Source: Triticum aestivum
Lineage: Eukaryota; Streptophyta; Magnoliopsida; Poales; Poaceae
Direction: 5' to 3'
Length of the DNA: 64,000 nt
NCBI RefSeq assembly: GCF_018294505.1
Contig: NC_057810.1
Location: 701,325,852-701,389,851, forward strand
The notes under the pieces: generated by a model
What the model was told of the DNA's origin: nothing
Seen by the model: only the letters and a program-made list of their open reading frames with translations
The model's database searches: none
Translations under genes and position numbers: made by a program
In this document: positions 22,425 through 37,174 of the stretch, piece after piece
Layout of the letters: each line of letters starts with the position of its first letter
How positions within the stretch are numbered: the stretch's first letter is position 1

Positions 22425-24700
22425 ATGTCGAAGGAGCTTGGGGTCCAAATCGAGGCCAGCCGTTTGGGCCACCTTGCCATCACAGACGAGGAAGGTTGCA
22501 CCTACATCTCCGGCGGCGCCGTCCGCTGCAAGAGTGTCGATGCCCCTTTGGAAGCATCCGGATGGGAGGAATTTCGTGGCTGGATTGATATAGAGGGGAT
22601 TCCGCCGGTTAAAATTCTCAAATTCCCTGGTAATTGATTTATAGCTTATATTAAACTCGGATCCGTTTGGTTGAGTTGTCCTCTAATTTACTTTTATTTC
22701 CTCCTATCATCTTCAAATCTCTTGGTTCCTCAACGGCCGGATGGCTCTTTGGCTACATCAGTTGTGTTCGAGGAACTGTGGGGATGGGACAGGCTACTTC
22801 CTTATGATTTGGTTTTAGAGGATCCATCTGACTTGCCCATGTACGAGTCCTACCTGGAGCAGTTTTACAACTTGAATAGTGGTGCTGCTTCTGATCATTA
22901 TAACAGCAAAGCAGCTGCCGACGCTGCCTTGAAGGTAATTAAAGTCACTGCCTGCCTGCCTGCCTCAACCGGGCTTGTGTTCTCTCGAAATCCGTATGCA
23001 ATTCCTGTTGTTGAAATAAACTACTGCGAAGGGTATAATGGCTCTGCAATATATTCTTACATCTTCTGCTGTGCAATACAAGCGCAGAGTTTTCCTCATT
23101 AATTGAATGGAGGTTCCATACTTTACTAAATTTCAAGACATTTTGTAGAGCTACACTTAAAGCTGCATCTTCTCATTTGTGTCTTGTCATGAATTTACAA
23201 AGGAACCCAACGAATTTATAAAACTGTCAGAGCAGTTCAGTTTGGATAAATCATGTCACTGGTACAAACAGTAGATAATAGTCAATTACTCCCTCTGTCC
23301 CATAATATAAGAACGTTTTTGGCACTACACCAGTGTCAAAAACGTTCTTATATTATGGGACGGAGGGAGTAATTACCAGGGATATGTACATGTCATTGTT
23401 TTCACAAGTATATGCAACCCTATGTACTCTTTTGACCTTGTTTCCGTTCATGAGGTCCTACATACTTTCATCTCAATGGCAGCTTTACAGCAACAACAAA
23501 CCCAAGACAAATTTAAGGGTACACTTAGACAAAACCCCTCAAGGGTTCTTTTAAATTCAATACAACATACACCTTGGAGTATTATTATTTTATTTGAATT
23601 TTTTAACATTCTTATTCTTCCCTAATTGCACATGTAACCACTGTTCCCTTCTTTTAAAGTGTTTAGAGAAGGAGAAAGACCTGTGCTCTGAGTGGAAGAT
23701 TAAGAGGGCCAAAGCCATATCTTTTGATGAGTCTTGGAGCAATTGCGTCCAGAAATGCATGTCTGACATTGTGGACGATGCAGGAAGTGAATCAAGACGC
23801 CCTTTTGCCACCTATGCTGCTGCTGTATGTAGCTATCTCTAAGAATCGGAATTAACAAGTGGCCATTTAGTATTCATTCATTTTTTCACTGTTCAACTTT
23901 AACAAATTGATTGTCATAGATGAAAGAGCCTCACGAGTTTCTTTTTGTCAACTATTTGCTAAAATAATGGATGGATCGCTTCAAGTGTATTATGAAGGAG
24001 GCTGAGTTGATGATTGAGTGGCTGAGGCAGGGGTCCTCTGTTCCCTATGAAGAGTACACCACATGCTATGAAATTCGGGAGTGTGCCCTGGAACTTGCAA
24101 TGTTCGAAGGGGATTGGTCTATCCATCTTGACGCGCTCCTTCTGGTACGTGTATGCCTTCCTTTCTCCAATGAGAACTGTACTGTACATATGTAAAGGGT
24201 TTTTTCAATTTATTTTGTTTTTTTTTGTTTACATCAACTGCAAAACCAATGATCTGTAGGGTATCACCAAGGAGACTCAGTCTTTGTTGGACAATGCAAG
24301 GCTTGCTTCTTCAAAGTCCATAGAGATTTCCACCAAAATCCGTGCATATTGCGTAGCATATCTAAGTGACAAATTTAATGAATTTCAATCGCATGCTACA
24401 AAAACACTCGAGGTCAGCGGCGAAATGGAGGTTGATGATGTCTCTGCAGTGGAAGTAAACCAACCTACAGGGTATGTTGTGAATAAAAACCGCTCTTGTT
24501 TTCTACTGCACACTTATTAATGGATATTATCTTGTGTGAAAATCCAGATATATGGTCATTCACTAAGACATACATTAATATCATAGTTATTTCCTATATC
24601 TAGGGGTAACATTTTCAATCCTTACTTTGGAAAGAGCAAAATGCAGGAACAGTTTGCCTCCAAGAGCAACAGAAATGAGCGCCCAGAGGTAGGATATTGA
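22425..24700 (+). pseudogene. Multi-exon grass gene of unknown function with an in-frame stop (U2)
   Basis: Copy of 4519-6794 with identical exon-intron structure. The in-frame TAA is kept at 23965-23967, so the lesion predates the duplication. Intron differences are 1-bp indels near 23381 and 23443. Confidence 0.6.
23289..23369. mobile_element. Stowaway MITE in intron 2 of the unknown gene (U2)
   Basis: Copy of 5383-5463, flanked by TA at 23287-23288 and 23370-23371. Confidence 0.92.
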
Positions 24701-27700
24701 GAAGGAAAAGAAGTACTAGTCAAATATAACAAGTCATATGTTATCAACCGATCATCTTGGTAAGCTATCAACAAAAATTTGCAATCAATGATAAGTCATC
24801 AATCGAAATTTTCAACACGCAGGGTATCATCTAGTTTGTATAGTCCATCAACCAACGATCATAATATTATTTTCTCACCTTTGCTGCCCTCCAACTAACT
24901 CGATCTAAAAAGAACAGCAACGCCATGCCTGGTCGGTGAGATAATAATTTCCTACTCGGGCGTTGTACAATCTCAAACCACCAGTCCTATTTAGAAAGCC
25001 AAGTTCCCGGCCGCCGTGACGGGCTGTTCTTTTCTAGAATACTCACACGCATGCGTATCATATATTAATAGATTAGAAGAGAGGATGAAGAGACCGGGAT
25101 TGGCGAGACGGGCTGTGATGTACCTACCAGAGCAGGACAATAGGTAAATTCACGGCAAGACGCCGGCGAGCGCTTCGGACAAGGCAGAAAAGGCCCCCTC
25201 CTCGCTCGTCCGCGAGCACGCATGTATTGTCGGTGACAGAGACCGCCGGCCAGCTACTGTTTACGCTGTAGCCGCCACCGAATGGCATCTGATTGTTTAG
25301 CACAAGCCGATTTGGTTTTTCACCGGTCCGTGACTTTACCTGAACTGGAGTCGACATGATTTCTGGTAACCCGACGGCCGCCATCCGCTCGTCAAGTTGA
25401 TCCATTTCAAAACACCAATTTGGCATATGCTTTGTGTGTACACGTGATCTTCTTCTTTCCTTGTTGACGAGGGTTCTCTATCATAGCATGCTCTTGGAGT
25501 ACTAGTTCGCACCATACCACTAGACAGCAGACACTACTTTTATTCTACTTTGTACGAACAGCTGTCCCAGCTCAGCTTCCCAAGCGGCAAAAGTCAGAAG
25601 CCATTCTTCACAACAAAATCAGGGTGCGCGTCATAGTTTTATAGAAAATGACTCCTCAGACAGCTTGCCACCAATCATGCAGACATGGTATGCATGTACA
25701 TGTATTTTTTTTCTCTCTTTTTTTTGGCTATGTACATCTACGCAATACTTGTAAACTTTGGTGGAAGCGTCTGTCCCTTCGTGTATAGAGTTGTTAGCAT
25801 CACAAAAAAAAGGGATATAGTTGTTAGCAGGTTGATAGTTATATGATTTGTATCTATCTCTATCTCCCTTCTCCTAGCGTGCAAGTCACCATTGAGTCGC
25901 GGTTGTAATAATTCATTGCATGTGTCGGATAAGTTCCGATGATGATTCAAACTCTAGCGGTTATTCCCTATGTTTTTTGCTTTCACATCCCAAATTAGAT
26001 TTATCTTAAGTTGAAATTTGTAAAGTTTGATCAATTTTGTATTTGAAATTCTGGATTTGCTACTAATATTCATCCGGATCACAATCAACAAAGTCTTATC
26101 TAATCCAACATCATTTGATTTTATAAGATGATTTGTGTGGATTTTTCTTTTCTTTTATTGATTGATTTATGTTTCCTATTTTTACTTTGTGTTTTCCCAC
26201 GCCCCACACAACTACACTTGCACACCCGCCTGGTCATGCACAACTGTAATTGCACGTCCACACACATGCACGCAACTGCAGTTGAATGTCGCTTGCGTTT
26301 ATACCCTATCCGTGAGTTTACTTGGAGTCGTCCTTGTCAAGTTGATCGATTTTACTAGAACCGCGCGTGGGGGGGGGGGGGGGGGGGGGGGGGGGAGGGG
26401 GGGGGGTTCTTGGTTTCTTTTTAACCAGGTGTCCCCATCAGAACATGCTCTTGGAAGGCTAGGTCGCACGATACCACTAGTTCTATTCTACTCTTTACGA
26501 GAGAGCTCTCCCAGCTCAGCTTTTGCATGCAGCAAAAGTAAAAAAAAAATTCTTCACAGCAAAATCAGGATACATGCGATTGATGATTACATGGAAAATG
26601 ACTCATCTCTGATGCAAGTGAGACGGACTGCTCGCTAAGATAGCTTGCCACCAACAGGGTAGGTTATACATCTACATGTACGTAGCACCTCTAAACTTTG
26701 GTGGAAGAGTCTCACACTATATAGAAAGCTTGAGAGTCTTTGATAAATGAGTGCTTATTCCAAGATAACCATACAATGAGTTTGTTGCAACCATGACTAA
26801 ATCGTGACTTGCACACTAGGAGGGAAACAATCAAGAGCTACCTGCTATTTTATTCTATAGTCTTGGTCAAACATATATATGTTTGACTTTCATGAAAATT
26901 GATGCATGTTGTGGTTTTGGATGGTCATATTTCTATAAATGTTTTTTGCGACAAAACACACAACTCAATATAATAAACTCTAGAATGATAGAAAACACCC
27001 CTACAAAAAGATAAATTTACAAGTCAGGCACTATGGAGCCCCTCGATCTTCAACCAACTGAACGAGTACAAGACACACCATTGCTGCTCAATTCCTGCTA
27101 GAGCATGCCTACATTTTCTCTTTGCAGACCAAAAGTCATCAATATTGTCGTACCAACATCCCAGGGCCAAAGCCATCGCTGGCGTCACAGACAACCTATG
27201 GCCCCCGAGAAACATCCCGAGCACCACAACCCCAAGATCCGGCACCCTCAACCACCGAGGAGGAAGAATGCCATATCAAGAACCAAAAGCCATCACAAGA
27301 ATGGCCACCATCCTAAATGCCATTGTTAAAGCTTCCACCATGAGCACCTTTGTTGTTGCTCGAAGCGACTCATGGTTGTTGACCACTCCAAAACAACCCA
27401 GTGAATCCATACACCCTAGTCGTGAGGCGAAAACTTCACATTGATCCGCTAGCGCTAGAGTGAGACAAAGTAGAAATGACCTAATTCCAAAGCAAAGTCA
27501 CTGCCACCCCCTCAATGCTCAGATCTGATGGTTGCCCTCCAACCAGAGAGGGACTAGCATCCATCGCGCATCCAACATTTGTAGGGCCACTAGAGGCGGG
27601 CCATACTGGTACTGACGTTGGCAAGAGAGAAGAACGTCTTGATCGTCCTCTTTTCTCCTTTCTCTACATGACATTTACTTCATTCCCCTTAACAACTTAA

Positions 27701-28629
27701 TTGCATGTCTAAAAACTTGTGCTAATTTATTGAGCAAACCAATTTTGTCAATTTGGATTATCTGCAATACTGGCAGGAAAACTAACCTAGTGGTTCTTTA
27801 AAGAAAATACAGTGAGCGCATTTTATTAACTCATATGCCGCCCCAAGAGAATACATCAAAATGGGGGCACGCGCGCGCACGCACACACACACGACCCCCC
27901 CCCCCCCCCCCCAAAAAAAGCACACACACCACCCTTGATGTCAGAACCCGGACTATGGGAAAAGTGCTTCAACAACAATGCCTCCAAGAAGGAAATGATG
28001 TAGCGAGCTTCGACATCACTACATCCACCCACCAAGGGTACATCGTGGGTTTTCACCCCGAAGAGGGAGTCTGAGTAAACTCTAGATAATGCCTCCAACA
28101 GGAAGATGATGTGAAACACTACCATTGACAGGTAAAATCAAAGAAGGTCAGGCCAAGATTTTTCACTACAGAGTTCGAGACCTTGTGCTCGAGGGCATCA
28201 CAAAACTTGACTCATCTTGTACTGTCGCCCCCACTTTCGATGAAGAAGTCCCTGCTGCAAGCCGGAGCATCTTGCATCGATATGCGTACACACTCACAAC
28301 CTTAATGTGGACATCACAACAGGACATTACCATGTATACAAGGAGCAGATCAATGCACACGGCAAACATCAACAAGGTGGCCGATGCCGCAAAAAGCCCA
28401 CTCAAAGGAATCAAACCGTAGCCCCAAATCTTAGACAGTCATTGGAAGCACATACATATACATAAGGCTAGAAGACCTTTCCAAAAAATTAACTCGTGAG
28501 CCCTTTGTGTCTTTTTTCTTTTGCATGCGTGCAATTTCTAATAGATAGGTTGCGTAATTTGAACCTGCTCCAACCCAACATGTCCTTGTTCCATTTAAAA
28601 CAGGAGAAACCTTAAGAAGGACTAGGAGT

Positions 28630-29773
28630 ACTTGTTAACTAAGGGTGTTTAGCATGGTGCCATGGCAAAGCAAGCCAGCGTCGGCCAACCACCTTTGCTA
28701 GCTTCCAACAGTAACTTACCTAAAAGGAGCAGCAGACCTGCAAGCCTGCTCAACGATATAATGTCTCATACTCGCCCGTTTTACAATCTCAAACCACCGG
28801 CTCTAAATAAGAATGCCAAGTTCCCGGCTGCCGTGACGGCTGCGACCGGAACAGCACGACAGGTAGACGACGGTGAGCGTTTCGGACAAGGCTAGAGAGC
28901 GTCTCCTTCCTTGTCCATGAGCAAGCACATACTATCAGTGATAGAGCCGGCCGGCCAGCTATTGATTTGCTCTCTAGCCGCCAGGTTTTGCATCTGATTG
29001 GTCAGCATAAGTCGCTTGGTTTTTTAACCGTTTTGTGAATTTAAGGAGATCAACTTGATCGATTCCACAACATTGGAACGTGGCCTTAGTCTTTCTTTTT
29101 TTTTGACAAGGGGTCTCAGTCTCATAACATGCGCTTGGAGGACTAGGTCAGACAATTCCACCACTGGTTCTATTCTTCTCTGTACGAGAGCTATCCCAGC
29201 TCAGCCTGGCGAGCAGCAAAAGTCAGAAGCCACAGAAAAATCAGGATAATTTCATGGAGTCATTGACCAAATGACTCCTCTCTGATCCAAGTGAACAGCT
29301 TGCCAACCTCAAGAAATAAGCTCAACTTGATAACAGCTATACGGTCTAAGTACGATACAAACCGAATGGGTGGATCATGGATCGATCGACCAAACAACTT
29401 GATAACAGCTATATCATGTGCAACTCGGGTCTGTTGTCTCCAACAGGATATACCACCGAATGGATGGATCATGGATCGATTCAAGAACGCATGTGCAGCA
29501 GGAACTAGCCAGCAAGAGTGCAAAAATCAACTAATCTAGTATATTCCCATTGGCTCCAACATAATGGAATCAGATGCGCAGGCTCTTGCGTGTTTCCCTC
29601 CCATCTGAGCCGACGACCCTGAGACGGCGATCCTATCCATACTTCCATAGTTCCATACACAAACCACACCGCCTATAAGTACCAGCTCCTACCGTTGCTA
29701 ATTTCCACACCCAAGAAGCACTCTCACAACCATACCACCAAGCTGATAGCAAGCAAGCATTGGCCAATCGATC
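28630..29773 (+). promoter_or_regulatory. GLP-B upstream region
   Basis: Copy of the GLP-A upstream region, with the W-box TTGACC at 29263-29268 and TATA box at 29674-29678. Only homopolymer and single-base differences were seen, so GLP-A and GLP-B should share regulation. Confidence 0.6.
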
Positions 29774-30500
29774 ATGGTGATGCTTCAGCTTTCTGCTGTA
29801 GTCCTCCTTGCGCTCATCGCCCCCTCCCTCGCCGGTGACGCCGACATGCTCCAGGACGTCTGCGTCGCCGACTTGGCATCCCGTGAGTCATCATCTTTCT
29901 CAAGTTCGTTGTTGCATCTTTTGTGCGGGTTGTTGCTGATGTGGTGTTTCGTCAAAATGAATGGCGGCAGCGATCAAGCTGAATGGGTTCCCATGCAAGG
30001 CGGACATCACGGCAGACGACTTCTTCTTTGCCGGACTCAAGAGGGCTGGCAACACCAACAACGCGGCAGGGTCCAACGTCACGGCAGCAAATGTACAGTC
30101 ATTCCCTGGGGTGAACACGCTTGGCGTGTCCATGGCACGCATCGACTACGCGCCGGGAGGCCAGAACCCGCCGCACACCCACCCGCGTGCCACCGAGATC
30201 ATCTTCGTCACCGAAGGAGTCCTCGAGGTGGGCTTCATCACCACCGCCAACAAGCTCTTCACTAAGACTGTCACCGTCGGAGACGTGTTCGTTTTTCCGC
30301 GTGGCCTCGTGCACTTCCAGCAGAACAGGGGGCGTGGCCCTGCATCCGTCATCGCCGGCTTCAACAGCCAGCTCCAGGGCACACAAGTCATCACCACCAC
30401 GCTCTTCGCTGCCGCGCCGCCAGTGCCTAGCGACGTGCTGGCCAAGGCCTTCCGGGTCAGTAACGAGGACATCGACGCCGTCAAGGCCAAGTTCAGGTAG
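29774..30500 (+). CDS. GLP: Germin-like protein, copy B
   Basis: Exons 29774-29882 and 29971-30500; 212 residues. It matches GLP-A apart from one change seen by eye, Gly61 to Arg in the loop between the second conserved Cys (45) and the NVT glycosylation site (72-74). Signal peptide, metal ligands His105, His107, Glu112 and His151, and the AATAAA signal at 30567-30572 are all intact. GLP-C has Asn at the equivalent position, so the site is variable. Likely a functional secreted cupin. Confidence 0.93.
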
Positions 30501-33500
30501 TGTGGGTGCCTCCGCAGTTGGCAACTCTCCATCCGTTTCGGAAGAATAACCGTGTGTTCAATGCTGAATAAATGATACTCAAGCGAGCTGTAACGTGCAG
30601 TTGATTTTTTTTATGTGTATGTTCCATTTATTTGTCTTCAAAATAATACAAAGTTGTTTCTGTTTCACATAGTGTATGTTCATTTTAGTAACGTGTCCTC
30701 TAATTTTTTTATGTGTATGTTATACATTTGATCCATTCCTTGACCCGAAATTCGCAGGGGCACGCACGTGCAGGAGCGCGCACCTGCCTAGCCGTGCCGG
30801 TCACCCTATTGCCTCGTGATCCGCAAAGTTGCTGGTCCCGCACGAGGGCACAATAATTTTTAAGTTTCTGTTTTTGAAATGTACATTTTTGTCGGTCGCA
30901 TGTTCTGAAACTTATGAATTTATACCAATTTTCAGTAGTTGAAACATTTTTGTCGGTCGCGGGATATGAAATACATGATTTTTTCAGTCGCCCGCACCAA
31001 GTTTAAGTAGTTGAAACTTAATAGAAATTTAAAAATTCATTCAAACTTATTCAAAATGGATCTCATTTGAAAGCTCTCATCACCAGAAACGCAAACATGC
31101 AAACGAAATTTAATTTGGTTGGTTCAAAAGATATGAATGATGAAAAATCGCATGCAAAAGAAATCGCATGCCCCGCAGCTGTACTACAAATCCTCTCACA
31201 TTCCTTGACGTGTATGTTACATTAGTTGTTTTCAACTTGACAACAAATTTATAATTTGGCAGATTTCCCAAGATTTGTTCTACATAGACTAAACAACAAC
31301 AAAAGTCTACTCTAAAAGAATGAGCAAACAAGCGTGTGTTTGGCTTCGATTGTTCAACATTTTTGTCGGTCACAGGATCAGAAATTCACGATTTTGCCGG
31401 TCGCCCGTACCAAGTTTCAGAAGTTGAAACTTAATGAAAATTAAAAAATCATACAAACATATTCAAAATGATCTCATTTGAAAGCCATCATCACCAGAAC
31501 ACGAACATGAAAACGAAATTTAATTTGGACTTTTGGTTCAGAAGATATGGATGATTGAAAATCGCATGCCAAAAGAAAAAGGGGACTGTGTGCCCCCGCA
31601 TCTATGCTAGAAATTATCTCACATTCCTTGGCGTGTATGTTACATTAGTTATTTTCAACTTGTCAACAAATTTATAACTTTGCATATTTCCTAAGATTTC
31701 TTCTATATAGACTAAACAACAACAAAAGTCTACTGTAAAGAACGAGCAAACAAGCTTGTGTTGGCTTCGATTGTTCAACATTTGTACGCACACTAATGTT
31801 CTCATCTAAAAAGTCGACCTTTTATTTATCTTGCAAGCTGGAATGGCTAAGAAATTAAAGTGGCCACATTTCATTGGCGTTCCCATGGTTACTCCATCCT
31901 GCCCACATCCACAATGGGGACGTGCTCCTCAGGAAGACCACCATCGGTGTTGCAGATGTCGGTTGTTGTATGTAATTTAATATTTACCAATGTCGTTATT
32001 GTTGTGCACACTCCTAAATGAATAGGTAGAAGTAGTTCAGAAATGACCTTCACAAAAGTTGTTTTGGACAAACATTCTATGCAAGATGTGTGATGTTCAC
32101 ACTAGATGGTTTATAGGGCCGACCAAACTCACTCATCTTCCATCCATGTCTTTTCCTACCTCTGTGCGACCTATGCGCACCTCAATGCTGCATCCTAGCA
32201 ACCTCCTCACCACTCCTTCATTCCTCCTTCTCCCCCTCATCCTCGCTGCATCCCTCTTCTGGGAGCACACACACGTAATAACAAGCGGGGTATGTGTGTT
32301 GTCGGTGATAGAGATAACGAGCCAGCTATTGGTTTGCTTTGTTTAGTAGAAGTCGCTTGAGTTTCTACCCCCTCAGTGAGTTTACCTGGTCCGTCATCCA
32401 CTCGTCAAGTCGATCAATTCCACGGCACAATTTTGACATATGCTATGTATGTATGCACTAGAATGACATATTTTTCTTTACCTTTTGATTTGACGAGGTG
32501 TCTCCGTCATAACACGTTGTTGGAAGATTAGGTTGCACAATACCACCAGTTCTATTCTACTTTGTAGTTACACGGGGTCAGAAACTCTAACACTACAAAC
32601 TCGGCATATGCAATTGCACGACAAACCATTGTCGACAAATGCCCCGCCACAATGACCATGAGGCCGGCCGGCCACGTCCGCCGCCATCAACATGTCGGAC
32701 TCTAGCACGGAAGAATAGGAAATGGGACTAGGACACGCCTGGTGTCCCAAGTCGGCCATGCCCCACATTTTATCCTTCCCCTCCCACAGCTTCAGTTCCC
32801 GAGGCTCACGGCCGGTGAGCTTGCCGTCGAGGGACAGATACTATTTTTGTTTTAAGGGTTCATGTTAGAGATGCCCGTACCTTATCCTATATACATAAGA
32901 GAGTGATCCTCACTAACTTATTTATCTCAATATGCAATCATGCCACCTCACCATATACAACTATAAATGAGATAAGGCCCACCTCAACATGCAATCATGT
33001 ATAGAGAAAGACCAACCACAACATTCAACCATGCATATAAAAATGTTTTCCTTTTAATTATTCTACATATGTTCAATAAATATTTTACATCTCTACACAA
33101 TCAAATACAAATCATATGTTATCAACCCAAATTTTCAACAAGCGGGGTATCATCTAGTTTTCATAGTCTAACCAACAGTCTTCAAATTAATTTCACACCT
33201 TTGCTGCCTCCCAACTAACTCGATCTAAAAGGAACAGCAACCCCATGCCGTCTCGGTAAGATAATAATTTCTATACTCGTGCGTCATAGAATCTCAAGCC
33301 ACCAGTCCTGTTTAGAATGCCGAGTTCCCGGCCGCCATGACGGGCTGTGATGTTCCTAATCCTACCGGAACAGAACAACTGGTAAATTCGCCACAAGATG
33401 CCGGCGAGCGTTTCGGACAAGATGCTGGGCGCAGCAACACCATTCCTATCTATGAAGAGATGAAGCCGCATACAACGAACTGTGGACTTCAAGGCGGGCG

Positions 33501-35322
33501 CCTTCAGGAAGGATACAACACCGGAGTGCCGCCGCCGCCCGACTAGAGAGTCAGAGTTTCCCCTGGAGCAACACAACGGGCAAAATGAGTCGCGACGACG
33601 GCTTCAAAAAGGAAACGAGCTTCACTGTCGCCGGTCCGTCCCAGGATAGAGCAGGTTTTCACCCCGGCCAACACTCACCGCCACCGAACGCCACACCCCG
33701 GCCACCACGCCGCCCACACGGCCATAGCAGCCGGGCAGCACCAAGCCATGGGCTCTGCCCATGAGCTCCGTGCTACCACCACTAGGGCCGCCGCCCCGGC
33801 ATCCAAGACCAAGACACCACCTCACTCGAGACCCTTCGCTACCCCAACCAAAGAGACGAGCGGAAAGGCCCAGCCTTTCGCACCCCTGAGCGGCCCCCAG
33901 CGCCGAGACCCAATAGGCCGGCCACGATTGGCCACCATCGCCCCGTCCTGCAGCCCCGGGCGCGAGACGAGCTCGGTCCTGCTGCCGGGCGCGAGACGAG
34001 CTCGGTCTCGCGGCACCGGGCGCGAGACGAGCGATGGCCATAGCTGGGAGCGGGCCAGCCCTTCGATGCAAGTAGAGCCCGGACGACGAGGAGGTGAAGC
34101 AAAGGTCGAAAAGGCCCGACCGCAGATGGGCCGACGCCGAAAAAGCCGGCCGCTGCCGCGGCCAGAGCCACCGGCCACCGTGTAGCTGCCGCGCCACCAG
34201 GAGGCCACCACCCCCGGACCTCCCGCGCCGCCGCCCATGGCCGGAGCAGCAGCCACGCCCGGTCGCTGCCCCAACCCACGCCGCCTGCCAGAAAACTTGC
34301 GTCAGATCCGGCCGGCACGCCCCCACCTCCGGCTCCGACCGAGAGGAGAGGGAGGCCGAGCCAGAGCCCGAAGAGAAGGGATCCACCAGATCCACCCGCA
34401 GCAGCCCGTGGTCAGATCCCGACCACCGCCGCCACCACGGGCACGCAGCCGCCGCGCTGCCATCATCGTCCACCACGCTGCCGCTCGCACGCCGCCGCCG
34501 GGAGCCACCGCCGCCGCACCACCGAGCCCCCACGCACGCCCGGCGTCGCCGCCAGACCAAGCCGCCCCGCACCGGCCAACCCTGCGCGGCGGAGAGAGGG
34601 GCCCCGCCGCCAGCCACCGGCGAGGGCGGGGGAGGGCAGGGAGGGGAAGAGGAGGTGGGAAGGCGCGCTGCCGCCCGAGTTGCCGGGGGGGGGGGGGGGG
34701 GCTAGGTTTTCCAAATCCAATATCTGGTTTTGGTTTTCCACCGGTCCATAAGTTTACCTGGACTGGAGTCACCATGATTTCTGGCAACCAGACGCCCGTC
34801 ACCCCCTCGTCAAGTTGATCAATTTCAAAGCACAATTTTGGCATATGCTTTGTGTGTATTTTTTTTTAGAAAAGGAGGTTAAACCCCCGGCCTCTGCATC
34901 AATCGATGCATAAATTTGACATATGCTTTGTGTGTATATGGGATCTTGTTTTTTTGTTGTTGACGAGGGTTCTCCATCAGAACATGCTCTTGGAATACTA
35001 AGTCGCACAATACCACTAGACATTAGTTCTATTCTACTCTGTACGGCAGCTGTCCCAGCTCAGCTTCGCAAGCAGCAAAAGTCAGAAGGTAATCTGTACT
35101 CTGTACGGATGCGCTTCATAGTTTCGTAGAAAATGACTCCTCAGACAGTTTGCCACCAATCAGACATGGTATGCATATACATGTACGAAATACTAGTAAA
35201 CTTTGGTGGGAGCATCTGCCCTTTCGTGGATAGACTTGTTACCCGGTTGATAGTTATATGCTTTGTATCTATTTCTATCATCCTTCTCCTAGTGTGCAAG
35301 TCACAATGGTGTCAGAGTTGTA

Positions 35323-35431
35323 CTCCCTCCGTCCGAAAATACTTGTCATCAAAATGGATAAAGAGAGATGTATCTTCTAGATACATCTCTCTTTATCCAT
35401 TTTGATGACAAGTATTTTCGGACGGAGGGAG
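35323..35431. mobile_element. Stowaway MITE, perfect hairpin with TCT loop (U2)
   Basis: Copy of 17415-17523 with TA duplications at 35321-35322 and 35432-35433. The loop reads TCT, the reverse complement of the AGA in U1, while both arms are unchanged. Confidence 0.93.
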
Positions 35432-37174
35432 TAATAGATTAATTGCATGTGTATCTCGGATAAGCTCCGATGATGATTCAAACTCGAACGGTTATCCCTT
35501 TGTTTATTTTATTTACTTCACATATTAGATTTGTCTTAAATTAAATTTAAAAAATGGTTAATCCCATGTTAGAAATACCGGATTTGCTAATTTCAGTCTA
35601 GATGGCAATCAGCAAATCTCATGTCATAATCTCCAACACCATCTGATTTTACGCGAATATTCATGTGGATTTTTTTTATCGATTTATGTTTATTATTATT
35701 TTACTTTGTCTTTTCCCATGCGACACACAACTACATTTGCACACCCACATCGTCGCACACAAATGTAGTTAACTTTGCACGTCCGTGTACATGCGGGCAA
35801 CTGTAGTTGCATGTCGCTTGGGTTTGTACCAGATCTGTGAGTTTACTTGGAGTCGGCATGATATTGGTAACCAGTCAGCCGTCATCCACTTGTCAAGTTG
35901 ATCGATTTCACAACAGAATTCTGGTATATCTGATGTATGTATACCGTACTAGAACGGGTCTTTTTTTTACCAGGGGTCTCCCTCAAACATGCACTTGGAA
36001 GGCTATTTCGCACAATACCACTAGTTCTATTCTATTCTGTGCAGAGAGCTGTCCCAGATCAGCTTTTGCAATCAGCAAAAGTCAAAATCATTCTTCATAG
36101 AAAAATCAGAGTACGTACGATTGATGATTACATGGAAAATGACTCCTCCGTTATGCAAGTGAGACTGACCGCTCGCTGAGGCAGCTTGCCAGCAACTGGC
36201 AGGTTATACATGTACATGCATGTAGCACCTCTAAACTTTGGTGGAAGCGTCTCACCCTCTATAGAGAGCGCAACAGTCTTTTAATAAATGGATGCTTATT
36301 CCGAGATACACACACAATGAGTTTGATACAACCATGACTAAATCGTGACTTGCACGCTAGGAGAAGGGAGATAGAGACAGATACAAATCATATGATACTA
36401 TCAACATGCTAACACTATCTTGGAACCTTCTGGATGGTTTCACGGGAGGCTTAATGATTCAAACTCTTAAAGGTTACAGTACTCTGTTTTTTTTACTATG
36501 CATATATATTAGATTTATCTTAAACATTTTGTAACATTTGACCAACATCATATTAAAATATTCACACCTATAGTATCAAATAAGTACAATATTGAAATAT
36601 ATTTCATGATGAATCTAGCAATATTGAGTTGGTATTTTAAATCTTGATTTTTCTACAAACTTGGTTAAAGTTTAAAAAGTTTGACTTAAGAAAAATCTAA
36701 TCTGTGAACTAAATAATCTCCCTTCTGCTATGAACAGTCCCAAAAACAGAAATTGTAATGCTACAAACTTAGCATGCACAACTACATGATAAGCCACCAA
36801 CAACATGTGCAATTGTGCATTGCTCCTGGCACAACGCCCATGTTGATCGAGGCCGACGAAGCTAATGTGTGTTGTCTCCATAGGATATTCCACTGAATGG
36901 ATGGATCACGGATTGAATCAAAGACGCATGTGTAGCAGGTACAAGCCTGCAAGGAGAGCATAAGACGCAAAGCTCTTTTTACCGGAACCGGTAGCTACCG
37001 GTGAAGCATTCAGCACACAAAGGCTTAGAGATGCGTGCAATTTTATGTATTCACCTTGCTTCAATTTGTATCTCCCATTATGTCAACTCGGCTTGTCTTG
37101 TTACCAGTAATTTTTGTCAGAAACCAAGAGAGAGTACCAGAGAGAATTTGTATCTCCCATTAACCTCTATAATA

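Larger units (their letters stand above)
19267..37174. repeat. Tandem unit U2 (17,908 bp)
   Basis: This is a second head-to-tail copy of U1 at an offset of 17,906-17,908 bp with the same gene and element order. It carries GLP-B. Its right end (37174/37175) joins sequence absent from U1, which defines the edge of the amplified block. Unannotated stretches inside U2 have the same content as the matching positions of U1. Confidence 0.9.
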
